This document shows positions 45,572-53,342 of a stretch of DNA of 64,000 nt, piece by piece. The stretch lies in NCBI RefSeq assembly GCF_040822115.1, contig NZ_CP162004.1, forward strand, positions 1,984,001-2,048,000, in the 5' to 3' direction. Numbering within the stretch: position 1 is the first letter of the stretch; each line of letters begins with the position of its first letter. Position numbers and translations under genes: made by a program. Source of the DNA: Flavobacterium sp. WC2421. GTDB taxonomy: Bacteria; Bacteroidota; Bacteroidia; Flavobacteriales; Flavobacteriaceae. The notes under the pieces are model-generated. The model was given only the letters and a program-made list of their open reading frames with translations, ran no database searches and had not been told where the DNA came from.

Positions 45572-47044
45572 ATGATAGCACACAACTCCAAGATTATCGG
45601 CGAAGGTTTAACTTACGATGATGTATTATTAGTTCCTAATTACTCGAATGTGCTTCCTCGCGAAGTGAGTATCCAATCAAAATTTTCAAGAAATATAACG
45701 CTAAATGTTCCTATTGTATCCGCAGCTATGGATACCGTTACTGAAAGTGCTATGGCTATTGCTATGGCTCAAGAAGGAGGGATAGGTGTATTACATAAAA
45801 ACATGACTATCGAGCAGCAAGCAGCTAAAGTTCGTAAAGTGAAACGTGCTGAATCAGGTATGATCATTGATCCAGTAACTTTACCGCTTACTTCTACTGT
45901 TGCTGATGCTAAAAATGCGATGAAAGAATACGGTATCGGTGGAATTCCTATTGTAGGGGTAAACCAAATACTTAAAGGAATTGTTACTAATAGAGATTTA
46001 CGTTTTGAAAAAAACAATGCAAGACCTATTATTGAAGTAATGACAAGCGAAAATTTAATTACTGTTGCCGAAGGAACTTCTCTTGAGCAAGCTGAAGTAG
46101 TGTTACAAGGTCACAAAATAGAAAAACTTCCAGTAGTAAACGCAGCTAATAAATTAGTGGGTTTAATTACTTTTAGAGATATCACTAAACTAACTCAAAA
46201 ACCTATTGCTAACAAAGATGTTTTCGGACGTTTGCGTGTAGCGGCAGCTATTGGTGTGACAGGAGATGCAATAGATAGAGCTGAAGCTTTAGTAAATGCG
46301 GGTGTAGATGCTATCATTATTGATACTGCACACGGACATACACAAGGTGTAGTGAATACATTAAAAGAGGTGAAAACTAAATTTCCTCAAATCGATGTTA
46401 TCGTTGGTAACATTGCGACCCCTGAAGCCGCTAAATTTTTAGTTGAAAATGGTGCAGATGGAGTAAAAGTTGGAATTGGGCCTGGTTCAATTTGTACTAC
46501 TCGTATCGTTGCAGGTGTTGGTTTTCCTCAGTTTTCTGCAGTGTTAGAAGTAGCTGCTGCATTAAAAGGAACAGGTGTGCCCGTTATTGCTGATGGAGGG
46601 ATTCGTTACACAGGAGATATTCCTAAAGCTATCGCTGCAGGTGCTGATTGTGTGATGTTAGGATCACTTCTTGCAGGTACAAAAGAATCTCCTGGTGAAA
46701 CAATCATTTTCGAAGGTAGAAAATTTAAGTCGTACCGAGGAATGGGTTCTGTAGAAGCAATGGAAACGGGTTCTAAAGACCGTTATTTCCAAGATGTTGA
46801 AGATGATGTGAAAAAATTAGTTCCTGAAGGAATTGTAGGTCGTGTACCGTACAAAGGAGAGTTAAACGAAAGCATGTTACAATTCATTGGTGGTCTTCGT
46901 GCCGGAATGGGGTACTGTGGTTCTAAAGACATTCCTACTTTGCAAGAAACAGGACGTTTTGTTCGTATCACTGCTAGCGGAATCAATGAAAGTCACCCAC
47001 ATAATGTTACTATTACAAAAGAAGCTCCTAATTATTCAAGATAA
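45572..47044 (+). CDS. guaB: Inosine-5'-monophosphate dehydrogenase
   Basis: Rate-limiting step of GMP synthesis: IMP to XMP with NAD. A 490-residue TIM barrel with two CBS domains inserted at about 95-210 (adenine-nucleotide regulation). The catalytic cysteine is C308 in [10 protein letters not shown]. Also seen are [11 protein letters not shown] at the start, [20 protein letters not shown], and the mobile flap [12 protein letters not shown] with the conserved Arg. ATG at 45572. Monocistronic, bounded by promoter and strong terminator. Confidence 0.98.
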   Translation: MIAHNSKIIGEGLTYDDVLLVPNYSNVLPREVSIQSKFSRNITLNVPIVSAAMDTVTESAMAIAMAQEGGIGVLHKNMTIEQQAAKVRKVKRAESGMIIDPVTLPLTSTVADAKNAMKEYGIGGIPIVGVNQILKGIVTNRDLRFEKNNARPIIEVMTSENLITVAEGTSLEQAEVVLQGHKIEKLPVVNAANKLVGLITFRDITKLTQKPIANKDVFGRLRVAAAIGVTGDAIDRAEALVNAGVDAIIIDTAHGHTQGVVNTLKEVKTKFPQIDVIVGNIATPEAAKFLVENGADGVKVGIGPGSICTTRIVAGVGFPQFSAVLEVAAALKGTGVPVIADGGIRYTGDIPKAIAAGADCVMLGSLLAGTKESPGETIIFEGRKFKSYRGMGSVEAMETGSKDRYFQDVEDDVKKLVPEGIVGRVPYKGELNESMLQFIGGLRAGMGYCGSKDIPTLQETGRFVRITASGINESHPHNVTITKEAPNYSR

Positions 47045-47064
47045 TTAAGTAATTCTATAGTTAT

Positions 47065-47101
47065 AAAAAAAAGGCAAAAGTGTTTCACTTTTGCCTTTTT
47101 T
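47065..47101 (+). terminator. Bidirectional terminator between guaB and the antiporter gene
   Basis: AAAAAAGGCAAAAGTG with CACTTTTGCCTTTTTT (47067-47082 and 47086-47101), 3-nt loop. It ends guaB on plus and lies directly at the stop of the minus-strand antiporter gene (47106). Confidence 0.93.
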
Positions 47102-47105
47102 GTTT

Positions 47106-49343
47106 CTATTCAGGGAATAAAGAATTCATTAATTTATTGTTTCCTACGATCCATAAAATATCATCTTTTTGAAGTACAATATTGGATTCAGGATTTAGTA
47201 TTCGTTGTCCATTACGTTCAATTCCTACCAGTAAACCATTCGTTCGTTCCCTAAGTTTTGATTGTCCTACGCTTATTCCAATGAATTCGGCGTTATTCAA
47301 TTCGATCTGTTTTAAAACAAGGTTATTGTCTACTTTTGTAGGTTCTTTAATTTCATTTTCCTTCAAATAATTAGAAAATTGTTCTACTTGTTCATCGGTA
47401 CCAATGACGCAAATCTCGTCACCTGGAAACAGACGTTCTAGTTTGTTTGGAATTTGAATGGTCAATTCACCACGTTTTATAAAAGCAATATTGATCCCCA
47501 GATCTTCTCGAACTTGCAATTCACGCAACGTTTTTCCTGCCAAATTAGATTCGGCTGCAATTTCAAATGTTGACATATGCCCGTCCCAAGGCGTTAAATT
47601 TGCATGGCGGCGGTCTACTTTTTTTATTTCTCTGTTGTTGAGGTTTTTCAAAAAGTGATTTTCAATTTTATGATACTGTGCATGCAGTTGCTTTGGAAAA
47701 AAGAAATACAACGTAACCGATGCTACCAAAGCAAAGAATGCAATAATAGGGGAGAAGAAAATATTCAATAAAAATCCAATGTAAAACAAAGCAAGCCCCA
47801 TTCTAAAAAAGATCATCATCAATATAGGTCCACGGTATTTACGTTCTTTATATAGCGCATCTACTTGCTCTACTGCAACACGACGCAACGATAATGCCCA
47901 TAAAAATGGCGAAATAACAATAATAGTAATTAAGGCGGCAATCGCGTTTCCAAATTTATTATCAGCCACTAAGGGTAAAACGTAATTTGCCGATAGTAAA
48001 ATGATCGATGTGATAATGATCGTGTTTAAAATAATTTGCATTAAGTATGCACGTATGACAATTTGCCAAGTACTAACGGCTCGTATAGCTTGCGCATTAG
48101 TACTATATCTAGCAATGTTTTTCAACCATTTTTTAGGCAATTTTCTTTCTAATATTTCCGAAAAAGGTACTGCCATCTTCACCATGAAAGGTGTTGTAAA
48201 TGTTGTAATTGCAGATACCGCCACAACGATAGGGTATAAAAACGAACTCGTCACATTCATTGACATTCCTAGAGTCGCAATAATAAAGGAGAACTCCCCA
48301 ATTTGCGACAAACTCATTCCTGTTTGTACCGATTGTTTCAAAGGTTGCCCTGATATTAAAGCACCAATAGTCGAACTGATCGATTGACCAAAAATGGTCA
48401 CAAAAGTCAGGATCATTACTGGTACAGCATGTTCGTACAATGTAACAGGATCAATTAACATCCCAACAGATACAAAAAATATAGCACCAAATAAATCTTT
48501 TACGGGTTTTACTAGATGTTCAATATGCTCGGCTTGCGTGGTTTCGGCAATGATGGATCCCATGATAAAAGCACCCAAAGCAGGTGAAAAACCAACATTT
48601 GAAGCCAGCATTACCATCATCAAGCAAAGCGCAAGCGAGATAATCAATAGCATTTCATCGGTTAATAAGTCTTTTGCTTTTTTTAATAATGAAGGAATAA
48701 AGAAGATTCCACCAATGAACCAAGCGGTCAAAAAGAATACAAGTTTTAAAACCGACATTAATAATTCGGTTCCTGAAAATTTCTGACTCACCGCTACAGT
48801 AGATAGTAAAACCATCATTAAAATGGCAACAATATCTTGAACAATCAGCGATCCAATTACGATTCCGGCAAACTTCTTTGCTTTTACGCCCAGTTCGTCA
48901 AAGGTTTTGAGGATGATCGTTGTCGAGGAAATCGAGAGGATCACTCCTAGAAAAATCGAGTCCATTTGGCCCCAGCCCATCCATTTCCCTACAAGAAAAC
49001 CCATTAAAACCATCGTGACAATTTGTGTGACGGCAGTAATAGAGGCAGTTCCGCCCACCTTCATTAGTTTCTTAAAACTAAATTCGAGCCCTAGGCTAAA
49101 CAGTAAAATAATAACCCCAATCTCGGCCCAAACCTCGACACTCTTGATGTCCTTAACTGATGGGAAAAAGTCAAAGTGATTTCCAGCCAAAAAACCCGCA
49201 ATAAGATACCCCAAAACCAATGGTTGTTTCAGTTTCTTAAATATTAAAACGGCAATCCCTGCCGTCATCAGGATCAATCCTAAGTCGGTAATAAGTGGTT
49301 CAAGATGCGTGCTCGTTTCGGCTACTGTTGCTGCGGTACTCAT
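47106..49343 (-). CDS. Monovalent cation:proton antiporter (CPA2/KefB-like) with C-terminal TrkA-C domains
   Basis: A 745-residue membrane protein. The first about 400 residues are a 12-13-helix Na+/H+-exchanger domain of the CPA2 type (LVLGYLIAGFLAGNHFDFFP, LFSLGLEFSFKKLMKVG, GFSPALGAFIMGSIIAET). Helices at about 430-545 follow as an extra membrane block. The cytoplasmic C-terminus has two TrkA-C-like modules (about 580-650 and 670-745) without the usual NAD-binding RCK-N domain between, which is a variant on KefB/KefC. Ion (K+ or Na+) cannot be decided. The ATG at 49343 is followed upstream by a REP-like element. Confidence 0.9.
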   Translation of the reverse strand: MSTAATVAETSTHLEPLITDLGLILMTAGIAVLIFKKLKQPLVLGYLIAGFLAGNHFDFFPSVKDIKSVEVWAEIGVIILLFSLGLEFSFKKLMKVGGTASITAVTQIVTMVLMGFLVGKWMGWGQMDSIFLGVILSISSTTIILKTFDELGVKAKKFAGIVIGSLIVQDIVAILMMVLLSTVAVSQKFSGTELLMSVLKLVFFLTAWFIGGIFFIPSLLKKAKDLLTDEMLLIISLALCLMMVMLASNVGFSPALGAFIMGSIIAETTQAEHIEHLVKPVKDLFGAIFFVSVGMLIDPVTLYEHAVPVMILTFVTIFGQSISSTIGALISGQPLKQSVQTGMSLSQIGEFSFIIATLGMSMNVTSSFLYPIVVAVSAITTFTTPFMVKMAVPFSEILERKLPKKWLKNIARYSTNAQAIRAVSTWQIVIRAYLMQIILNTIIITSIILLSANYVLPLVADNKFGNAIAALITIIVISPFLWALSLRRVAVEQVDALYKERKYRGPILMMIFFRMGLALFYIGFLLNIFFSPIIAFFALVASVTLYFFFPKQLHAQYHKIENHFLKNLNNREIKKVDRRHANLTPWDGHMSTFEIAAESNLAGKTLRELQVREDLGINIAFIKRGELTIQIPNKLERLFPGDEICVIGTDEQVEQFSNYLKENEIKEPTKVDNNLVLKQIELNNAEFIGISVGQSKLRERTNGLLVGIERNGQRILNPESNIVLQKDDILWIVGNNKLMNSLFPE

Positions 49344-49357
49344 AATATATTGTTGTA

Positions 49358-49497
49358 GCTATTCCAGCTTTTCATTTCAAGCTATTGGTCACAAAACTTT
49401 TTTATTAGGCATGGTCAGGAGTTTCCTTTGGTCACTCTGCCCACTGCCATAAAAATAGTTTTCTTCCCGCTAGGCTTTCCATTACAATCTGGGCTAG
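49358..49497 (+). repeat. REP-like intergenic element, copy 2
   Basis: In the 332-bp antiporter-purB spacer. It opens with GCTATTCCAGCTT and closes with TTTCCATTACAATCTGGGCTAG, the same frame as 19948-20015. The centre is a larger imperfect stem: AAAACTTTTTTATTAGGCA (49393-49411) against TGCCATAAAAATAGTTTT (49445-49462). No ORF inside. The remaining spacer holds the purB terminator. Confidence 0.55.
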
Positions 49498-49550
49498 TTA
49501 TGATTGTATTTATTAATTTCGTTTTTTGAACCTCAAAAGGAGCAATTCAA

Positions 49551-49581
49551 AAAAAAAGCTATCGATAAAGATAGCTTTTTT
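49551..49581 (-). terminator. Intrinsic terminator after purB
   Basis: AAAAAAGCTATC (49552-49563) pairs with GATAGCTTTTTT (49570-49581), loop GATAAA. It lies 95 bp after the purB stop on the minus strand. Confidence 0.85.
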
Positions 49582-49675
49582 CAAAGATTATTTTTCTATA
49601 ATTTGAACGTTTTGGCCAGTTTTGCCATATTCAAAAAAATAGAAACCTAGAATTTGCAATTTTGCGCATTCTCTT

Positions 49676-51022
49676 TTAGATTCCTAAGAAATTACTTGGT
49701 GTAATTTTCATTAATTCAGCTTTTATTTCTTCAGAAACATCAAGTGTTGCTATAAAACCATGAATCGCTTTTTTATCAATTGCTTCATTAGTTCTTGTCA
49801 ATCCTTTTAATGCTTCGTATGGATTTGGATACCCCTCACGACGTAAAATCGTCTGGATTGCCTCAGCAACTACTGCCCAGTTTTTCTCTAAATCCTCGTG
49901 AAATTTAGATTCGTTCAATAGTAATTTGTTCAATCCTTTCAAAGTAGCTTCAAAGCCTATGATGGTGTGACCAATTGGCACACCTACGTTTCTTAAAACA
50001 GTACTATCTGTTAAATCACGTTGCAATCTTGACAACGGTAATTTTGCCGAAAGGTGCTCAAAAATAGCGTTTGCTATTCCTAAATTTCCTTCTGAGTTTT
50101 CAAAGTCAATTGGATTCACTTTATGTGGCATAGCCGATGAACCAATTTCTCCTGCTTTGATTTTTTGCTTGAAATATTCCATTGAAACATACGTCCAAAT
50201 ATCTCTATCTAAGTCAATTATTATGGTGTTGATCCTTTTTAAAGCGTCAAAAAACGCTGCAAAGTGATCGTAATGTTCTATTTGTGTGGTTGGGAAGGAG
50301 TGGTGTAAACCTAAGATGTCTTCAACAAATTTACCTCCAAATTGTTTCCAGTCAATCTGTGGGTAGGCTACATGATGTGCATTGTAATTTCCTGTTGCTC
50401 CACCAAATTTAGCGGCAAACGGAATATTAAATAACAAACGCATTTGCTCTTCAAGACGCTCTACAAAAACACCAATTTCTTTACCCAAACGAGTAGGGGA
50501 AGCCGGTTGTCCGTGTGTACGTGCTAGCATAGGAATGTCTTTCCATTCTACACTTAAGTCTTTCAACTTTGAAGTTAAAGTAATTAAGGATGGCATGTAT
50601 ACTTTTTCAAACGCTTCCTTTGTAGAAAGTGGAATCGCAGTATTATTGATATCTTGAGAAGTCAACCCAAAGTGGATGAACTCTTTATATTGAGACAAAC
50701 CTAATTTTTCAAAAGCATCTTTGATAAAGTACTCTACCGCTTTAACATCGTGGTTGGTTACTTTTTCCGTTTCTTTGATCCAAAGTGCATCTACAGTAGA
50801 AAAGTTTTTATAGATGTTACGTAAGCTTTCAAATAAATCTGGGTTTACTCCTTTAAGTTGTGGCAAAGGAATTTCGCACAAAGCAATGAAATACTCGATT
50901 TCAACTAATACGCGGTATTTGATTAATGCTTCTTCTGAGAAAAAAGGAGCTAAAGAAAGAGTCTTGTTTCTATATCTTCCGTCGATTGGAGAAATAGCAT
51001 TCAATTCGTTTAAAGTAGTCAT
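49676..51022 (-). CDS. purB: Adenylosuccinate lyase
   Basis: Cleaves adenylosuccinate to AMP and SAICAR to AICAR in purine synthesis. A 448-residue member of the fumarase/aspartase superfamily. Seen: LNAISPIDGRYRNKT at the N-terminus, THGQPASPTRLGKE, and the signature GSSAMPHKVNPIDFENSEGN. The open frame extends to 51070, but the ATG at 51022 gives the conserved start and is 25 bp from an exact -7 box. guaB, on the other branch from IMP, is 2.6 kb away on the opposite strand. Confidence 0.97.
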   Translation of the reverse strand: MTTLNELNAISPIDGRYRNKTLSLAPFFSEEALIKYRVLVEIEYFIALCEIPLPQLKGVNPDLFESLRNIYKNFSTVDALWIKETEKVTNHDVKAVEYFIKDAFEKLGLSQYKEFIHFGLTSQDINNTAIPLSTKEAFEKVYMPSLITLTSKLKDLSVEWKDIPMLARTHGQPASPTRLGKEIGVFVERLEEQMRLLFNIPFAAKFGGATGNYNAHHVAYPQIDWKQFGGKFVEDILGLHHSFPTTQIEHYDHFAAFFDALKRINTIIIDLDRDIWTYVSMEYFKQKIKAGEIGSSAMPHKVNPIDFENSEGNLGIANAIFEHLSAKLPLSRLQRDLTDSTVLRNVGVPIGHTIIGFEATLKGLNKLLLNESKFHEDLEKNWAVVAEAIQTILRREGYPNPYEALKGLTRTNEAIDKKAIHGFIATLDVSEEIKAELMKITPSNFLGI

Positions 51023-51047
51023 TGTTTTGTTGTTTGTTCGAAAGGCA

Positions 51048-51055
51048 CAAATATA
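51048..51055 (-). promoter_or_regulatory. Bacteroidota -7 box for purB
   Basis: TATATTTG on the minus strand, 25 nt before the ATG at 51022, supporting that start over the one at 51070. Confidence 0.6.
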
Positions 51056-51089
51056 AACTTTTCGTGACAAAATAGAAAACGAATGGTTT

Positions 51090-51785
51090 TTAAATAAGGT
51101 CGATTAGCTTCTTTTTTAATATTTTCATTCCTTCAGAAGCCACTTCTGGAATCACTTCCAGTGGATTTCTCAAATTCGGGATTTTAATGGGTTTTGGATC
51201 GATGTAAAAAAGAGGCGTTTCTGGATGTGTAAAATCGATTAATCCTGCGGCGGGATAAACTTGTAATGAGGTACCAATAACAGCAAAATAATCGGCGATT
51301 TCAGTAATACGTATCGCCTCTTCCAGTGCGGGAACATCTTCCCCAAACCAAACAATATGAGGTCGTAATTGATTTTGATTGCTATCTAAATCACCAAAAT
51401 TCAAATCTTCGGTCCAATCTAGGATGTAATTTACGTTTTTTGTACTTCGTACTTTTAATAACTCGCCATGTAAATGCAAAACATTGGTGCTTCCAGCGCG
51501 TTCATGTAAATCATCTACGTTTTGTGTAATAATATATACCTCAAATTCATTTTCTAATTCAGCCAGAATTTGATGGCCTAAATTCGGTTGTACTTCTTTG
51601 AGTTGTTTTCGTCTTTGGTTATAAAAATCCAGTATTAAGGCAGGATTTTTATGCCAGCCTTCGGGAGTCGCCACATCCATCACGTTATGTCCTTCCCAGA
51701 GGCTGTCGCTGTCACGGAAAGTCTTGATGCCACTTTCGGCACTAATTCCTGCTCCCGTTAAAACCACTAATTTCTTTTTCATCAT
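51090..51785 (-). CDS. cobB: Sir2-family NAD-dependent protein deacylase (no zinc cysteines)
   Basis: A 231-residue class III sirtuin. NAD-binding GAGISAESGIKTFRD (11-25), TQNVDDLHERAG (87-98), catalytic H106 (HLHGE) and GTSLQVYPAAGL are intact. Y55 and R58 in DFYNQRRKQL match the Tyr/Arg pair that selects succinyl and malonyl lysine in SIRT5 and E. coli CobB, so desuccinylase activity is likely. The four zinc-binding cysteines of most sirtuins are absent: the segment after HLHGELLKVRSTKN has none. ATG at 51785, with a second in-frame ATG directly after. Confidence 0.92.
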   Translation of the reverse strand: MMKKKLVVLTGAGISAESGIKTFRDSDSLWEGHNVMDVATPEGWHKNPALILDFYNQRRKQLKEVQPNLGHQILAELENEFEVYIITQNVDDLHERAGSTNVLHLHGELLKVRSTKNVNYILDWTEDLNFGDLDSNQNQLRPHIVWFGEDVPALEEAIRITEIADYFAVIGTSLQVYPAAGLIDFTHPETPLFYIDPKPIKIPNLRNPLEVIPEVASEGMKILKKKLIDLI

Positions 51786-51870
51786 TATTATGAAGTTTTG
51801 TCACTAATCCACAAATTTACTATAAATCTGTTTTCAAACTGCCGTTTAATAATGTTGTTTAAAAAAATGG

Positions 51871-52057
51871 AACGCAGATGACTCGGATTTAAACGGATTG
51901 TTCTAAATTTTTGATTTCAATAAAAAAAAGTAATCTGTGAATCCGTGGCTATTTTTCTTTAACTAATAAATTTGCGAATTTGCGGTTAGTTTTCTCGACA
52001 CAGTTTTTAAAGAATTAGTTAAATATAAATCTGTGAATTCGTGGCTATTTTTTCTTT
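51871..52057. repeat. Direct and inverted short repeats in the cobB-trmH spacer
   Basis: Two near-identical 29-31-bp copies, AATCTGTGAATCCGTGGC plus a T-rich tail at 51932-51960 and AATCTGTGAATTCGTGGC plus the same tail at 52028-52057. An upstream segment with ACGCAGATGACTCGGATT and ACGGATT (51872-51899) is partly inverted to them. The spacer is 300 bp and contains no gene. It resembles a dispersed intergenic repeat type seen in flavobacterial genomes (from memory). Confidence 0.6.
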
Positions 52058-52085
52058 TTACTATTTTTGCAAAAAAAACTTCTCC

Positions 52086-52748
52086 ATGGTTGATATCGAT
52101 TACCTTAATTTTCTTGAAAATATCCTGACTGATAACCGCAAAGAGAAATTCCTGAAAGTATTAGAAAACAGAACCAATCATTTTACTATAGCTGTTGAAG
52201 ATATTTTTCAAATGCACAATACCAGTGCAGTAATGCGCAGTTGTGAAGTTTTTGGAATTCAAGAACTCAATGTTATTGAGCAACGGTACGGGAAAAGTAT
52301 CGATAAGGAAATTGCGATGGGAGCTCAAAAATGGGTGGATATCAATACCTATGATAGTATAACAGACTGTGTGGATACGTTAAAAAACAAAGGCTACCAA
52401 ATCATTGCCACGACTCCTCATGACAATGATTGCTTGATGGATGATTTTGATATAACAAAACCCAGTGCCTTATTTTTTGGAACTGAAAGAGACGGACTAT
52501 CCGAAGAAATTTTAAAACGTGCCGATGGTTTTCTTAAAATTCCTATGGTAGGTTTTACGGAGAGTTTGAATATCTCGGTTTCGGCTTCAATAATCATTCA
52601 AAACTTAACCAATAGATTGCGTAATTCCAACATAGATTGGCATCTTTCCGAAGAGGAAATTTTGGTAAAAAGATTGGCTTGGGCCAAAAACTCCATTAAA
52701 GATATCAAAAGAATTGAAGCTAGGTATTTTGAGGAAAACCCAATCTAG
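52086..52748 (+). CDS. trmH: SpoU/TrmH-family RNA 2'-O-ribose methyltransferase
   Basis: A 220-residue SPOUT enzyme. Motif 1 is FQMHNTSAVMRSCEVFGI, motif 2 LFFGTERDGLSEEIL, and motif 3 MVGFTESLNISVSASIII, which builds the SAM-binding knot. The C-terminal helix LSEEEILVKRLAWAKNSI resembles TrmH, which methylates G18 of tRNA, so tRNA is the likely substrate, though an rRNA target is possible. The open frame begins with GTG at 52041, but that region is repeat sequence; the ATG at 52086 is preferred. Divergent from cobB. Confidence 0.88.
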   Translation: MVDIDYLNFLENILTDNRKEKFLKVLENRTNHFTIAVEDIFQMHNTSAVMRSCEVFGIQELNVIEQRYGKSIDKEIAMGAQKWVDINTYDSITDCVDTLKNKGYQIIATTPHDNDCLMDDFDITKPSALFFGTERDGLSEEILKRADGFLKIPMVGFTESLNISVSASIIIQNLTNRLRNSNIDWHLSEEEILVKRLAWAKNSIKDIKRIEARYFEENPI

Positions 52749-52787
52749 TATATCAAACACTTAAAAGAGCTTTTAACCGTTAGCTGA

Positions 52788-53018
52788 GTCATTGCGAGGA
52801 ACGAAGCAATCGCATCCCGTTTTTCGACAAAGTATGTAATGAGCTTAAGTAAGTAAATAAAGTTTTTTATCATAAACCGCGTTGCAAACGCTACGATTTG
52901 TTTTCTAATTTAGGCAGGGTCATTACGAGGAACTAAGCAATCTCATCTAGTATATTCGTAGCAAAAGATTTTGATTGTAGATATGTTTTAGTGGGATAGC
53001 TTCGTTCCTCGCTATGAC
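52788..53018. repeat. Palindromic repeat element (GAGGAACGAAGC-core type)
   Basis: Three related units lie in a 590-bp spacer without genes: 52788-52817 (GTCATTGCGAGGAACGAAGC...), 52919-52947 (GTCATTACGAGGAACTAAGC...) and an inverted one at 52993-53018 (GGGATAGCTTCGTTCCTCGC, then TATGAC). The second and third form a 200-bp-scale inverted pair; the first adds a direct copy. This core is a widespread non-coding, MITE-like repeat in Bacteroidota and other bacteria (from memory). No ORF lies inside. Confidence 0.65.
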
Positions 53019-53198
53019 TTTAATTGTGGTGAACTGTTTAGTTTTTGGAATTTTTATTATCGATATTCTTTGTATTTATGGATTGAAAATCCGCGCTATC
53101 GTGTTATTAACATTTTGAAATTCATTGTAATCAAATATATATTCTTAAATTGTACTATCCTTACGGGAAACCTCATTCACGTACTTAAATATACAAAA

Positions 53199-53280
53199 CC
53201 TCTAGCCCCGATAGCAGTGGAAATCCTCTGGTATTGTGCTAACAAACACCAGAGATTGCAACGAATAGCGGGATTAGCTC
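53199..53280 (-). repeat. REP-like intergenic element, copy 3
   Basis: On the minus strand it reads GAGCTAATCCCGCTATTCG at one end and CTGCTATCGGGGCTAGAGG at the other, the frame of the 19.9-kb and 49.4-kb copies. A central stem CTCTGGT/ACCAGAG (53226-53232, 53248-53254) replaces the stems seen there. It lies between the GAGGAACGAAGC element and the secA terminator. Confidence 0.6.
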
Positions 53281-53319
53281 AAAAAAAAATCCCCAACTAC
53301 TTTCGTAATTGAGGAATTT
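53281..53319 (-). terminator. Intrinsic terminator after secA
   Basis: On the minus strand a 14-15-bp stem with G-U pairs closes on a GAAA tetraloop (plus TTTC at 53301-53304), followed by nine U (A run 53281-53289). It lies 24 bp after the secA stop. Confidence 0.87.
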
Positions 53320-53342
53320 AATTTTATAAAGAAATGAAGTTA

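Noticed and set aside
53070..53312. 80-codon plus-strand frame downstream of the palindromic element
   Set aside because: Runs straight through the REP-like copy and the secA terminator; not protein-like.
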